Shown here: positions 23,040-35,336 of the stretch, in pieces
How the letters are laid out: the number at the start of each line of letters is the position of its first letter
Numbering within the stretch: the stretch's first letter is position 1
DNA from: Acanthochlamys bracteata
Taxonomy: Eukaryota > Streptophyta > Magnoliopsida > Pandanales > Velloziaceae
Direction of reading: 5' to 3'
NCBI GenBank assembly: GCA_019914995.1
Contig: CM034142.1
Location: 6,881,513-6,945,512 of the forward strand
DNA: 64,000 bases
Notes under the pieces: model-generated
The model's database searches: none
Told to the model about the DNA's origin: nothing
What the model saw: the letters and a program-made list of their open reading frames with translations, nothing else
Program-made: the position numbers and the translations under genes

Positions 23040-23078
23040 ATGCCCCTTACAACCAAAAACTCTTCCCTCAACTGTTGA
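23040..23078 (+). CDS. Possible 12-codon upstream ORF in the receptor-kinase leader
   Basis: An ATG 92 bases before the main start opens a 12-codon frame that ends in TGA, well before the main ATG. It is the nearest upstream ATG in the leader. Whether it is transcribed depends on the unmapped start site. Plant uORFs of this type often dampen translation of the main ORF. Confidence 0.35.
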   Translation: MPLTTKNSSLNC

Positions 23079-23131
23079 AGAAGAGAATAAGCTCAGTGTG
23101 CTTCTCTCTCTGTTGCTGCAGCAGAGCAGAC

Positions 23132-26100
23132 ATGGGTTCTTCTTCTTCTTCTTCTGTTCTTGTTGTTGTTCTTGTTCTTCTTCTTCTCTTGGAGTTGAGC
23201 TCTGTTGGTGTCTTGGTCAATGCTGATGGAAATGATGGTGAGTTTTAGGTTTTTTTTGGGGGTTTTTCATGAATGTTGGCGAGTGTACTTTGTTTGAGTG
23301 CGAGATTAAAGATCGAAGATTGAGTTTTCTTTTATTTTTGTTTAGGTGGAAAGATTGAGTTTTGAAGTTGGATTTTTTTTTTTTTTTTTTTTTGTTAGAA
23401 TAAGAGAATGATGTTTTAGTTCGTCTTTTATTCTATTAGTTGTTTAATATAGCTCTTGATCCTATGAGTGATAAACTAATATTATCCTATATTAATCATT
23501 CTTGGGTTAATCTAATGTTTAATCTTCCTTCAGTCTCTCTCCCGATCTACGTTCTTCTAAACTTTCACTTAGTCCCATGTGTTGTTTTTGACCTTTTCTT
23601 TTAGTAGTATACTAATTTTGTGTGATCTTCTCTGCCCTTGTTTCGTTAAGATTGTGTTGGTTTTGGGAGTTGTTTGTAAGTTTTAAAAAATCCAACCTTT
23701 TTAACTAACCCTCTTTAGGCTTGTATTATATTCTGTTTCTTTTTTCTAGATTTAGGCATCTTGGGATTTAAAAATAATACTATAGATGGAGCCATAAGCT
23801 TTGTTTTTCTATTAGAAAAGAGTTATTAGATTAATAGTTGACTTTGTAAAGCAAAGTTCAACAACCACTGTGATTTTTTACTTATAGTATTTCCATCAAC
23901 TACTGTTCAAAATTTTTTTTAAAATAACTTTTTTTGTTTCTAGTCTTCTACTCAAAGTTTACGATCCCCTTTCTGGTTAAGCTGAATTCTTCATCCTTTT
24001 GCTATAGCATTTTTAGTTTGTTGTAGTTTTCTTTTGACACAGTTCATGTTTCACTAATCTGTTGTTTAACTTTAAAAATGATCTACTAAAATTCTGAAGT
24101 GCTATTAGAATAAACTACAATTTTTGTGACCCTATTTGAAGACATTGCTTAAATCTGTAGAATGTATTCGCTATACAGGAGCTACGCTTTTGGAGATCAA
24201 GAGATCATTCAAGAACGTCGACAATGTACTCTATGACTGGACTGATGCACCATCTTCAGACTACTGTTCTTGGAGAGGAGTCACTTGTGACAATGTCACC
24301 TTTGATGTTGTTGCACTGTATGGAGATTCTCTTTTTAAAGCTGTTAAACATTTACTTTGATTACTTCAAATGGCTAACGCTCTGGTTGTTTGTCTACAAC
24401 ACAGCAACCTTTCGAGTTTAAACCTCGATGGAGAGATCTCACCAGCTATTGGCAACCTCAAGAGCGTTGTGTCCATGTGTGACTCGTTCCCATCCCTACC
24501 ACTTGATTTTTAGATGATATTGTATCTTTTTTGTAGTATAAGGACTTAGATTATTGATTATGATTGTTTGTGGTGATTTGTTCTCAACCCTAATCAGGCC
24601 TGATTCTAATAATACATTTGGTTGTGTTTGTTGACAGTGACTTAAAGGCAAACAGTTTGTCTGGGCAGATACCAGATGAGATTGGAGACTTGTCGTTGTT
24701 GAAAACACTGTAAGTTATGCACCAAAATTTCAAGCTTAGGTTATATCCTTTTGCACTTAGTTTAATTATAGGTCTGGAGTAGTTGTAAACTAATTAATAT
24801 GTTTGATACACTTATTAGTAGAATGAGACAGCGAATTGTGATTTTCTTAAGATTAAGTGTCCACATTGTTTAAATTTCATTGTAGTTAAGGACTTCATAT
24901 TCGGGATCTGTTTCTCTCTAAACGCTTGTTGTTTATTGTTTGCTGCAGGGACCTATCGTTCAACAACATTTATGGGGACATACCATATTCAATATCTAAG
25001 TTAAAATTATTGGATACCTTGTAAGTTTTCTTTTCTTTGAGGTAAAAGCATGTTGAGAACTTAAAACAATGTATTGTCTAAGAAGATTTGATGATATTGC
25101 TTTTCAGGATTCTCAAAAATAATCAACTAACTGGTCCGATCCCTTCAACACTTTCGCAAATTCCAAATTTGAAAGTTCTGTAAGTATTCTTTTTCCCTCA
25201 ATTTGTGCGTGTTTGTTTAATTGATTGGGTTCTGAAACAAAGGGTTGATACTACAGGGACTTTGCTCAGAATAAGTTAAGTGGAGACATACCAAGGCTAA
25301 TTTATTGGAATGAAGTATTGCAATACTTGTAAGCGCACAATTACTTCTACATTTTCATATGTGATGTTCTATAGGTGTAACTTCATCTAATTATTATTTT
25401 GGCCCGCAGGGGACTGAGAGGCAATAATTTAGATGGGACCCTCTCTCCAGATATGTGCCAGTTGACTGGCCTGTGGTATTTGTAAGTCAGCAGCTATATT
25501 TTGTTCTTGAGACCTATTTATTTCTTTTTCATGCTTTAGTTGATGGGATATATACTGTGGCAGTGACGTGAAAAATAATAGTTTGACGGGCAGTATACCA
25601 GAGAATATTGGAAACTGTACCAGTTTCCAGGTCTTGTACGTACATCTGCCACTAACGTAGTTATTCTGCATTATATCAAATTCAAACGCACTTGATAAGT
25701 CTTGATTTATTTTATGTCAAATTTAGGGACTTGTCCTACAACCAATTCACAGGGGAAATACCGTTCAACATTGGTTTCCTTCAAGTGGCAACATTGTATG
25801 TGGTAACATAGTGGGTTTCTGTTTGAAATCTCTTTGGATCCAGAAGCAATTGTTATCACCTCATGAATGCATTAGACTCCAAAAAAAAAATTGTTTCTAC
25901 TGAAGTACTTAATACTCTTTGATGCAGGTCTTTGCAAGGAAACAAGCTCACTGGGCATATCCCATCTGTGATCGGCCTTATGCAAGCTTTAGCAGTGTTG
26001 TGAGTACCACAAACTTTTCTGATGATATTTTCTAGATTCCTTAAAACAGTTTTGGGAGGTCAATAACTATGTCTTGACTGTTGCATTTCAATTATATTAT

Positions 26101-29100
26101 AGAGATCTTAGTTGCAACCTTTTAACCGGAGAGATACCTTCAATCTTGGGAAATTTGACCTACACTGAGAAGCTGTAAGTGTTACTTATTATTGTTTGAT
26201 GTTCAGCTACAATTATAAGCACTGCTCTATAGAAGATTATTTATTTAATTCATGTTGATCTTCAAAGTTTACCTTATGCTTCCAGGTACCTACAAGGTAA
26301 TAAGCTGACAGGCCATATTCCCCCGGAGCTCGGTAATATGACAAGACTTCACTACCTGTAAGGAAAACATCGCACTTTAATTGTTTGAAGTTCTAATGTG
26401 GCCGTGACCACTAACATTTCAGAAACGTGCAGGGAACTAAATGATAATCAGCTTACCGGACGAATTCCATCCGAGCTTGGCAGGCTTACTGAATTGTTTG
26501 ACCTGTATGCTTCATTTGAATAATACTCGAGTAACATTGTCTGAATTAGTCGAGTTCAACAAACAACTCATTGTGGTTTGGATTATCGTACAGAAATGTT
26601 GCCAACAACAATCTTGAAGGGCCAATTCCTGAGAACTTGAGCTCTTGCGTGAACCTCAATAGTTTGTGAGTAGTTAGAACTTCAATCGGTCCTTTCTAAA
26701 AAATCGTGTAGTATTTCTAATTGTGTATACTATAATGATAAAATGCAGCAATGCACATGGAAACAGGCTTAATGGCAGCATCCCTCGTTCACTAAAGCAT
26801 CTTGATAGTATGACATACTTGTGAGTCATCTAAAGAATATGACCTAGTTCTGTCTCACGCAGCTTTTGTGCATCATTGAGAAACTTACGTTAGGTTATGT
26901 GCTTAGAAATTTCTTATTTTTCAATGCAGGAACTTATCATCAAACAATCTGAATGGACCGATTCCCATTGAACTTTCAAAGAATAGTAATTTGGATACTC
27001 TGTAAGTGTCATTGATCAAACATGCAAAAACTTCTTTTGTAATTGCTCATTCATGGTAAATGGTAAAGGTTTTGGAAATTGACCTATACTAACAATAAAA
27101 TACAGGGACATCTCATCTAATAAGATCAGTGGCCTAATACCTTCTTCCATTGGAGATCTTGAACATCTCCTGAAATTGTGAGTTCCTTTAGTACTATTCA
27201 TGTTATTTTCTTTCTCTAGTATTCTAACATAGTGTTTTCAATGACTAGGAACTTGAGCAATAATGCTATTATAGGGTTTGTTCCAGCTGAATTCGGGAAC
27301 TTGAGGAGCATTATGGAAATGTAAGCAGTTTGTAAGGTTGATTGAATCCAACCGCCCTTGCGGGTTAGTGTTTCTAAGAGAATAACTTCCTTCTCTCTTC
27401 TCTAATTGCCTGTCACAGAGATCTGTCAACTAATCGTCTTTCTGGATCAATGCCTCAAGAAATTGGTCTTCTACAGAACCTCATGACATTGTGAGTTACT
27501 TGACATGATGTCTTCAAAAATACTATCAAGCACAAAAGTTCTATCATGAATATTGGCTGATTTTTAATTGCAATTATTTGCAGGAAACTTGAACACAATA
27601 ATTTATCGGGTGACCTTTCTTCTCTTGTCAACTGCTTCAGTCTTTCAGTCCTGTAAGTTTATTTTTCTAATGTATGTTTGTTTTATATTTCCATAAAAGC
27701 ATTTTGTAACTTGCATGCCCATTTTACAGAAATGTATCTTACAACAACTTCTTTGGTGATATTCCTACTGCTAACAACTTCTCGAGGTTTCCTCTTGAGA
27801 GGTAATGAGCAAAACTACAATGAATGTATAACCATACAACGTTTCCTTACTCCATTCAATTTTCTGATGAGCAGCTTTCTAGGAAACCCTGGTCTTTGTG
27901 GTGCATGGGTCAATGCACCATGTCATCCATCTCACTCGACACAAAGAGGTAAAGATTGAAAGTGTATGTTGTTGAAGGGGAAATGCTTAATAAGTGACAA
28001 TAACGTACTTGATTTGTTTATTACTTGAAAATTGAAGCAAAAGGCATTTGTTGACTCTTTTGTAATCTTTATCCAGCTACACTTCCTAAGGCAGCCATTC
28101 TTGGAATTGCATTGGGCGCTCTAGTCATTCTACTTATGATACTAGCTGCAGCATGCAGGCCACAGGCGCCACTTGCATACTCAGATAAGTCTCTAGAAAA
28201 GCCAGGTAACTTTCCTTATTTGCATGCGACCTATGTGCCATCGCAATCTCAATCCTCTTATGCAAAGAATAATTATTGTGCTAAATCTGTTCTAATTTGT
28301 TTTGATGCAGTTCAAAATGTTTCTCCAAAGCTGGTGATCCTCCACATGAACATGGCCCTTCACGTCTACGAGGACATCATGAGAATGACGGAGAACCTTA
28401 GTGAGAAGTACATAATTGGAAATGGCGCGTCAAGCACTGTGTACAAATGCATGCTGAAGAATTGCAAACCTGTAGCTATAAAACGGCTCTATGCTCACTA
28501 TCCACACAGTTTTAAAGAATTCGAGACCGAATTAGAGACTGTCGGTAGCATCAAACACAGAAATCTGGTTAGCCTTCAAGGTTACTCGCTCTCACCTTCG
28601 GGCAACTTGTTGTTCTACGATTATATGGAGAATGGAAGCCTATGGGATATACTGCATGGTATATGACTCAATCTCATTACTGGAACTTTGTTTAATAATT
28701 TGAGCGACTTAATGACTTCAAAAATTGATGGAGCAGGTCCTTCAAAGAAGAAAAAGCTTGACTGGGATACTCGACTGAAAATTGCACTTGGAGCAGCTGA
28801 AGGGTTGTCCTACTTGCATCACGACTGCAGCCCCCGGATAATCCACAGAGATGTGAAATCCTCGAACATATTGCTTGATAAGGAATATGAGGCTCATCTT
28901 ACAGACTTTGGAATAGCAAAAAGCCTCTGCATATCAAAGACCCATACGTCTACATACGTCATGGGGACCATTGGTTACATTGATCCTGAGTATGCCCGTA
29001 CATCCCGCTTGAACGAGAAATCAGATGTTTATAGCTATGGGATTGTTCTACTTGAGCTCTTAACTGGGAAGAAAGCAGTAGACAACGAGTGCAACCTCCA

Positions 29101-30020
29101 TCACCTGGTAATTACTTCTTGAAATTCCTTAATAGCTCATGTAAAACACTTCATTAGTTGCTAATACACATGACAATCATTAGTTGCTAAACCTAGTTCC
29201 CTGCTTGAATATCCTTGCATGATGTCTATGTCTCGTCCTTGATTACCCTAAGTAGTATGAATAAAAACAAGAAGTTGTTGTTAGTTAATTTAGTGCTGTT
29301 AATTGACAATAGGAAGGCAGGACCATAAGCTATCACGTGAGGCAGTTGCTTCCTCATCCTTGTATGCTAGCAGTTGTAGCTTTCAGTAAAGCTGGCCAGA
29401 TCTGGTCTTGGTTGTTCTGAACATTTAATTATGAGAATTCGGCATCATGCAATTTATGTTCACCTAACTGTGTATAATGGAATCAACCCTTCTGCATACT
29501 GCAAGCTCCTTGACACATGTTAACAACATGCTTTTGTCACATTGTGGTAGATCTATTTTTCATTACTGTTGGAATTTTTTCGTTTCACATTTACATGTTC
29601 GTATACATGACTGTACAAGAGAACTTGATCTTTTTCTGTGTCAAACAGATAATGTCGAAAGCTGCTAATGATTCTGTTATGGAAACGGTTGATCCGGAAA
29701 TAACTGCTACTTGCAAGGATTTGGTAGCAGTCAAGAAAGTTTTCCAACTCGCACTCCTCTGCACGAAGAAGCAACCTACTGATCGGCCAACAATGCATGA
29801 AGTTGCACGGGTGCTTAACTGCCTCGTCCAACCTAACCTTCCAGTGAAGCAGACATCACCGCAGCCACTACAACTTAACAACTCAACAGTGCCAAGCTAC
29901 ATCAACGAGTACGCCAACTTGAAGAATGCGAGTGGACTGAACTGTACGACTTCACTTAGCACGTCGGACGCGGAACTGTTTCTGAAATTCGGCGAGGTGA
30001 TTTCACAGAACAGCCATTAA
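23132..30020 (+). CDS. ER: ERECTA-type leucine-rich-repeat receptor-like kinase, 27 exons
   Basis: Exons: 23132-23237, 24179-24317, 24405-24476, 24638-24709, 24949-25020, 25108-25179, 25257-25328, 25410-25481, 25564-25635, 25727-25795, 25928-25999, 26103-26174, 26286-26357, 26433-26504, 26594-26665, 26749-26820, 26930-27001, 27106-27177, 27249-27320, 27419-27490, 27584-27652, 27730-27801, 27875-27948, 28077-28205, 28311-28658, 28737-29107, 29649-30020. They give 2973 nt in one frame (990 aa). A Ser/Leu/Val-rich signal peptide precedes the cap motif [10 protein letters not shown], then about 20 LRRs, mostly one per 72-nt exon. A transmembrane helix lies near residues 590-610 ([19 protein letters not shown]). 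The kinase has [25 protein letters not shown] and [17 protein letters not shown] receptors perceive EPF/EPFL peptides and control organ growth and stomatal patterning. The GATLLEIK start, the 27-exon layout and the tail [12 protein letters not shown] favour ERECTA over ERL1/ERL2. All catalytic residues are present. Confidence 0.95.
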
Positions 30021-30530
30021 CGTGGTTGAAAAGACAAAAGAGATGATGGAATTTGCAGGAAAGATTTTTACCTGAAATTCTACCCTGTTTTGTTTGTTAT
30101 GTAAAGTTTTCAATTATCTTTTGCTCTTTTTATTGGGTGTACTAGAAAGTTTCAAGATGTCCGAAAATTACTTTCAGGCAATTTGTATCGTGTTATTTTT
30201 GACAGAATGAATCAATCTTTGGCTTGTTTAAAAAAAAATATATAAATAAAAATGTGAGAGTAATACCTGCAGAAATTTACCTTACAGTTAAAGCTGAAGA
30301 AGAGTGAGTAGAAAGAATATTGATTTTTATTGTGCTCCTGTTTTGTAATGAGCAGTCATTCTGCTTTGTTCGAAAATTTAGTAGTCATACACGGAGGGGA
30401 AATTAATCATTAATGTGAATATTACAAGTTCAGCACATTAAGAGTAAATTTGTATGGTCTGGTCCTTGAAGGTTACGTAGAAAATTATAACATAAACAAA
30501 TGAAAAGCAATAACATTAAGGACTATTAAG

Positions 30531-30774
30531 AGGGTGTTTGATATTGGTTTTTTCAAAAATAATTTTTTAATTTTTAATTTTATATTTTTCAATACATTTT
30601 TTATAAGTATTTAAAAAATTCTATTAAAAAATTTAAAATAATAAAAAGAATCTACATAAATAAAAATTTTTATTAATTATTTTTATATTATTTTAAAATA
30701 AAAAATAAAATTTACTTTAAAAAAATTATTTTTTATTTAAAAAATTTATTTCAAAATACTTACAAATGCTTCCT
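30531..30774. mobile_element. AT-rich miniature inverted-repeat element
   Basis: It starts agggtgtttgatattgg followed by tttttcaaaaataa. It ends with the reverse complement of a related sequence (tttcaaaatac ... aaatgcttccta). The interior is nearly pure A/T. It belongs with the 17768-17987 element. No target duplication was evident. Confidence 0.5.
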
Positions 30775-31699
30775 AAATACTTCGAAAAGTCATGAACAAT
30801 CTATTTTATCTTATTTATTTATAAAATATAACTTTCAAATAAAATTGTGTTTTAACGTTCACAAAAATTTATATTTGATAATTTATTTATAAAATATTTA
30901 TTTTTAACTCATGTTCGAATAACTTCTAACAAGTAAATAAATCCGAAGCTTAGCAAAGTTAATCCATAGACAATTGGGAATAAATATATAGTAAATTTTT
31001 TGATAATTCTTTCTTAGAGGTCTTGAGATTAATCTTAAATGTTTTTGGAGTGGCTGCTGATTATTATTTAACCTTAAAAATGCTGACTCTAAACTAGACC
31101 AAACAAATACCAAATTAAGTAATAATCGCCCTACACTGCAAAATCCTCCATAATTGAAGATTGAAATATCCTGACGTTGTAGGACCCACAACCGTCGGTT
31201 CCTCGTGACTCGTGGGCCCACGAAAAATTAATACAACAAATATCTTAGAGAAAAAAATTATATAAAAAGAAAGATGAATTAAGTTCTGTTTTAAATTTTG
31301 CGGGAAAATAATTGCAATTGAAGTGGTCCTTCATTGACAAACCATTTGAAGCAGCTTTATTGCGTAGTAGTGCAGTGTTTTTTTAGACTGCAATAATGCT
31401 CACTCTAGGGCAGAAAAGTAAATTTTTTAAAAAATAAATTAAAAAATATATAATTATAAATATATTTGGAAATTAAAGTTTATATAAATAATATAGAAAG
31501 TCACTCGTTAGTTACATGTATGGCATTGCGTTTTAAAATATTTTTTCCCAAACAAGGTGAACTGCTTAACTTCACCTCTATTATTTACCCCTAACCAAAC
31601 AGGCCCAACAGGTCTTCTTGGGCCTTGTTGAGGTCCAATAAGGCCCAACAGGCCTATGCGAAGAACTATAGTTTTATATCCATAGAGTAAAGAAACAAT

Positions 31700-31960
31700 T
31701 CCAGTTTCAAAATTAAGATTGTCTTTAAAATTACTTATAGAATTTTTTTGAAATAGAAAATATTTTTATTTTTATAAAAATTTAATTTTTTTATTTTAAA
31801 AAATAAAAATATGTAATAAAAAAATCTCATTATGTAGAAATTTTATATATTTTTTAAATTTTTAAATAAATTTTATATATATTTATAAAATTTGTATTGA
31901 AAAATGTAAAATTAAAAATTAAAATTTTTTTTTGAAAAACGCTCAACCAAACACCTCCTA
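31700..31960. mobile_element. AT-rich miniature element, opposite orientation
   Basis: The right end gctcaaccaaacacctccta is the reverse complement of the GTGTTTGGTT-type end of this family. The interior is A/T-only runs. The left boundary (about 31700) is approximate. Confidence 0.4.
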
Positions 31961-32944
31961 AAAGTGTACTTAGAAATAACCATGAAAATGTAGGTAGGAA
32001 TACTTCTGGGTATAATTATACGCCAAGTAGTTTGCATTGAAGAAAAAAAAAAAAAAATCGCAGATGAGAACTAGAAAAAAATATTATTTCAACAAAATTT
32101 TCTTTCTATATGAAAGCGACTGCTTACGTTGATGCTGTTCTTTTGCTCTTCAAACTATTAATTTAGAACTCCTGTTGTCACAAGCGCATAATAATCAAAA
32201 TTTTATAAATAAAATAAAATAAAAATGTTATATTATATATTTATAACTTTATTATTTTTTTATATAAAGAAATTAAATTTATTTTAAAAATTTCATTTTT
32301 TTAAGAAATTTTTTTATTTTAAGAATTTTCAAACTACCCCTAAATCATTGGCTTAAATTTTTCTCTCTCAAATGTCTTCTATTGGAAAAATATTTGCTTG
32401 TTTCAATTTCCTAGTTTTAATCCTCAATTAGAAAACAAAGCAATTTGTTTCCTGCAAGGTTAACAGAGTAGTATAACACGTCTGACAAAAAAGGTTTAAT
32501 TTTCCACTGGTACAATACTCTGGTTGATTAGAATATATACTAATGTTTTTATTAATGGTACAATAACTCATAAATTTGGAGTTTTTTTACGGTCACAGAT
32601 AATCATAAAGTGCGTTGAAATATATATAAAAATTAAAGTATTTTTATCTCTCTGTGTATATATAATATATATATATATATATAATAAGTGTTTGTATCAT
32701 TTGTGTCTTTTTATGTTATTTCTATTTTTTTATTTTTTAGAAATAAAAAAAAGAGATATACGGAAGTACTACTAAAAAAAATTATATATTTTGAAATAAA
32801 TTTTATTTTTTATCTAAAAAACTATTTAAATGAAAAAATTTATTATTTATACTTTTTTAAAATTTATAAAAAATTATAATACATTACAAAATTTTATTAA
32901 AAATACAAATAAAAATAAAAAGTGAAGGAAGTGAACCAATGCAT

Positions 32945-32954
32945 TATATATAAG
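32945..32954 (+). promoter_or_regulatory. Candidate TATA box for the membrane-protein gene
   Basis: TATATATAAG lies about 280 bases before the ATG at 33226. It is followed by a less AT-rich leader (32955-33161). This supports a once-transcribed gene downstream. Confidence 0.45.
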
Positions 32955-33225
32955 CACTCCGAACATCTCCATAGTCTTTCTTTATTTGTTTTTATCGTTA
33001 ATCCGGTCATCGTTGTTGAAGAAGTAAACCAATGCAAAAGTTTGTTATTCTTAAGCTATCATCTTCATTCAAGCCTTTAAGATTCTCCTAGGCATTAAAA
33101 ATTTCGTTCCTCTTCTAACTTCTCAAGAACAAACACAGACACTGAAGATCAAAACAAAGTCATGGATTTTGTGAAAGTGTTTTACCAATCAATTCCAATA
33201 CCGTCTGGTTTCATGGGCAGTAGAA

Positions 33226-34692
33226 ATGGCATTCGGTGCACTAGCCGCCCTCGTCGCCATGATCCTAAAACACCCATACTTCTATTGGCTAGCCAAATCG
33301 CAGGCTATCGTCGCAATTAAAGCAGCAGCAGCCATAGTCATCGTTGGAATGATCGTGAAGAAACTCAGCTCACAATTCAAGATCAACTACTGGGCAACTA
33401 TTGCAGTAATAGCAGCACCTATCGTCGGCATCGGAGCAACTATCATTGGCTCACCGTACGTAGTAGCTGCAAATAGCAGCACCAGAAATGGCTATGTTGA
33501 GCTAAAAGTGAGTAAATTAGTTCCACATTGAATAAAGATAAGATGAGAAGGAGATTAATATACTAGAGAGTTTCATAACCTATTGGCTTAAGCTTTTAGG
33601 TTGATTTAGGTTTTCTAGTATATGAACTGGATCTAGGTGTCTTATCTTGGTTAACTCTTCCGGTATTATATCTCTCCAACAGTGGTATCAAAGCTGATGG
33701 TTTGGCAGGAAGTCCGATGCACGTAGTAATTCTCGCTGACTTACATAAGGCTTTCACAAGATGTGAGCGAGGATTCGGAGCAAATTGGGCTCTGATGGCT
33801 GACTCTTAGTTGCGCAGACGGTGCTAGGCGAGGCGACGGTGCAGGCGAGGCGACGGCGCATATTATAGCTCTAGCTGGTAATGCGATGAGTAAGTTAAAG
33901 AGCAGTATGATTCACATGGGCTTCCGCAAGGTGTGAGTAAGGATTCGGAGCAAGTTGGGCTCTAAAAGTTAGCTCTTGGTGTGTAGTGATGGTGCTCGAA
34001 GTTAAGTGGCTGAAATTCTGAGTGATCGACGTACTTGGTGCGCGATAAGAATGCTCGGATAAGGAGAAAATATGGATGACTCACTCTTGAGGGGGAGATT
34101 GTTGAGTTAAGAGTGAGTAAATTAGTTTCATATTGAATAAAGATAAGATGAGAAGGAGGTTAATATACTAGAGAGTTCTATAACCTATTGGCTTAAACTT
34201 TTGGGTTAGATTGAACTTTTTAGTATATGAACTGGACCCTTTAAGTGTCTTATCTTGGTTAACTCCTCCGGTGTTATATTTTTTCTGCTAATTAGATCGG
34301 CAACCGTTGCAGCAGTAGCCTTCGTCGGAGTCGTCATGAAGCTACTTGGCTTAGAGAAGATCTTGAGGCCTGTCCGACAGTTCTTGAAAGAATGGAGCGC
34401 AACATATATCGAGTGCATTTGCCTTCTTCTTTTGCTAGGTTAGCTAAGAAGCAGTTTATCTATCAGACCGACTAGAGTCCTACTACTAGCAGCAGTAGTT
34501 GTCGTCGGAGTAACGGCGACGATCCTTACATTGCTACCAGCATTGACCTTTGCCGTCACAGAGATCTGCATCCGACTTGACTCTTTATACAATTCGCAGC
34601 AAATCAAATGGGCACCTGTCGCTCTACTTGGAGAACTCTTCATTTCAGGAGCAATAGTGAAGCTCCTCGACTCATATCTCATTAGATGGTAG
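33226..34692 (+). pseudogene. Multi-pass hydrophobic membrane-protein gene, split by a TRIM element and with one in-frame stop
   Basis: I do not recognise the family. Part 1 (33226-33455) encodes several hydrophobic segments (MAFGALAALVAMIL, AIVAIKAAAAIVIVGMIV, YWATIAVIAAPIVGIGATII). Part 2 (34296-34692) continues with ATVAAVAFVGVVMKLLGL, LLLAAVVVVGVTATILTLL and ALLGELFISGAIVKLL. If 33456-34295 is removed as an intron (donor CC/GTACGT, acceptor TTTTTTCTGCTAATTAG), 230 + 397 = 627 nt remain in one frame (209 codons), broken by a single TAG at 34441-34443. The intron consists almost wholly of a TRIM retrotransposon. An ATG at 33162 opens a different frame (MDFVKVFYQSIPIPSGFMG) that may be the original N terminus shifted by an indel. 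It is either a young pseudogene or a shortened gene of about 125 codons. Confidence 0.55.
33495..34286 (+). mobile_element. TRIM (terminal-repeat retrotransposon in miniature), 792 bp
   Basis: Two direct repeats of 187 bp, at 33495-33681 and 34100-34286, both start TGTTGAG and share most of their sequence (gataagatgagaaggag, aatatactagagagtt, cctattggctta, gtcttatcttggttaactc). Directly after the first repeat is TGGTATCAAAGC (33683-33694), complementary to the 3' end of initiator tRNA-Met as in most plant LTR elements. Directly before the second is the purine tract GAGGGGGAGAT (34089-34099). GCTA flanks both outer ends (33491-33494 and 34287-34290). The interior (about 420 bp) has no protein. 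It carries an internal duplication around aaggattcggagcaagttggg and short gaggcgacgg repeats. The first repeat ends in CA; the second ends in CT, probably by mutation. Confidence 0.85.
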
Positions 34693-35336
34693 TTCTTTTT
34701 TTAATCTGATAATTATTTTCATAACTTGGGCACTTATTTGTTAGTTATCATGTTGAAAAGGTGTGTTTTCTGATTGAACAAAAAATTACTCTATATATAG
34801 CATTCATACGGATCCCTAGGAAGGCCAGTTTTACAGATATTTATTATTATCATCATATTGAATTGTTATTGTATTTGAAGAACTCATGAAAGTGAGATGC
34901 TTAGGTATGGCTAAAAATCTGTGAATTTTTAATAATCTCCTTTATTAAATATTAATAACTATGATTAAAAAATATATTAATAATAATTTTAGTTCAATCG
35001 AAATATAAATCAATCTCTATTTGACATCTAAATAATTTAACTTATGTAGTAAAATCTGATAAAATATTTTTTTAATATTATTTTAATAAAAAGGGTAATG
35101 CTGGTTGAATTTGGAGCTTTTGACTCACCATGTGACAAGGGGTGCCCCTAAAATGTCTCCAATGATGGAGAAGAAGGTCGGAAAAAGAATGCCGAAGAAT
35201 AATATACGGAGGAGTTGAAAGAAGAAAAAGGCCAGATGAGATCACGATAGGGATAAGGATCGGGAGCACGGATGCAAGGAAGAAAAATAAGAAAAGAAGG
35301 AACATAAAGATATAAATAAATTATCTGGTCGTTTTT

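Larger units (their letters stand above)
17611..23131. other. 5.5-kb gene-free region upstream of the ERECTA-type gene
   Basis: No coding region was found in any frame. It contains an AT-rich miniature element (17768-17987) and less AT-rich islands at about 18420-18800 and 19270-19480, each with a CACGTG G-box (18730-18735 and 19368-19373). There is also a spaced direct repeat (20250-20780), then long A/T runs up to about 22180. The last 900 bases are a pyrimidine-rich, repeat-bearing leader of the receptor kinase gene. The two islands may be distal promoter or an unannotated non-coding transcript. Confidence 0.45.
30021..32944. other. Intergenic region with AT-rich miniature elements
   Basis: Bases 30021-30240 are the 3' UTR of the receptor kinase. 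The rest is AT-rich and has no ORF with coding character. Two miniature elements are recognised (30531-30774 and 31700-31960). At about 31595-31655 the phrase aggcccaacaggcc is partly repeated. A (TA)n run lies at about 32661-32685. Confidence 0.5.

Noticed and set aside
30904..31221. 105-codon minus-strand frame in the spacer after the receptor kinase
   Set aside because: It has no domain, mixed composition and no promoter or splice context. It is likely chance.
33495..34286. Autonomous copia element
   Set aside because: The internal region is only about 420 bp and encodes no gag, protease, integrase or reverse transcriptase. It fits a TRIM.
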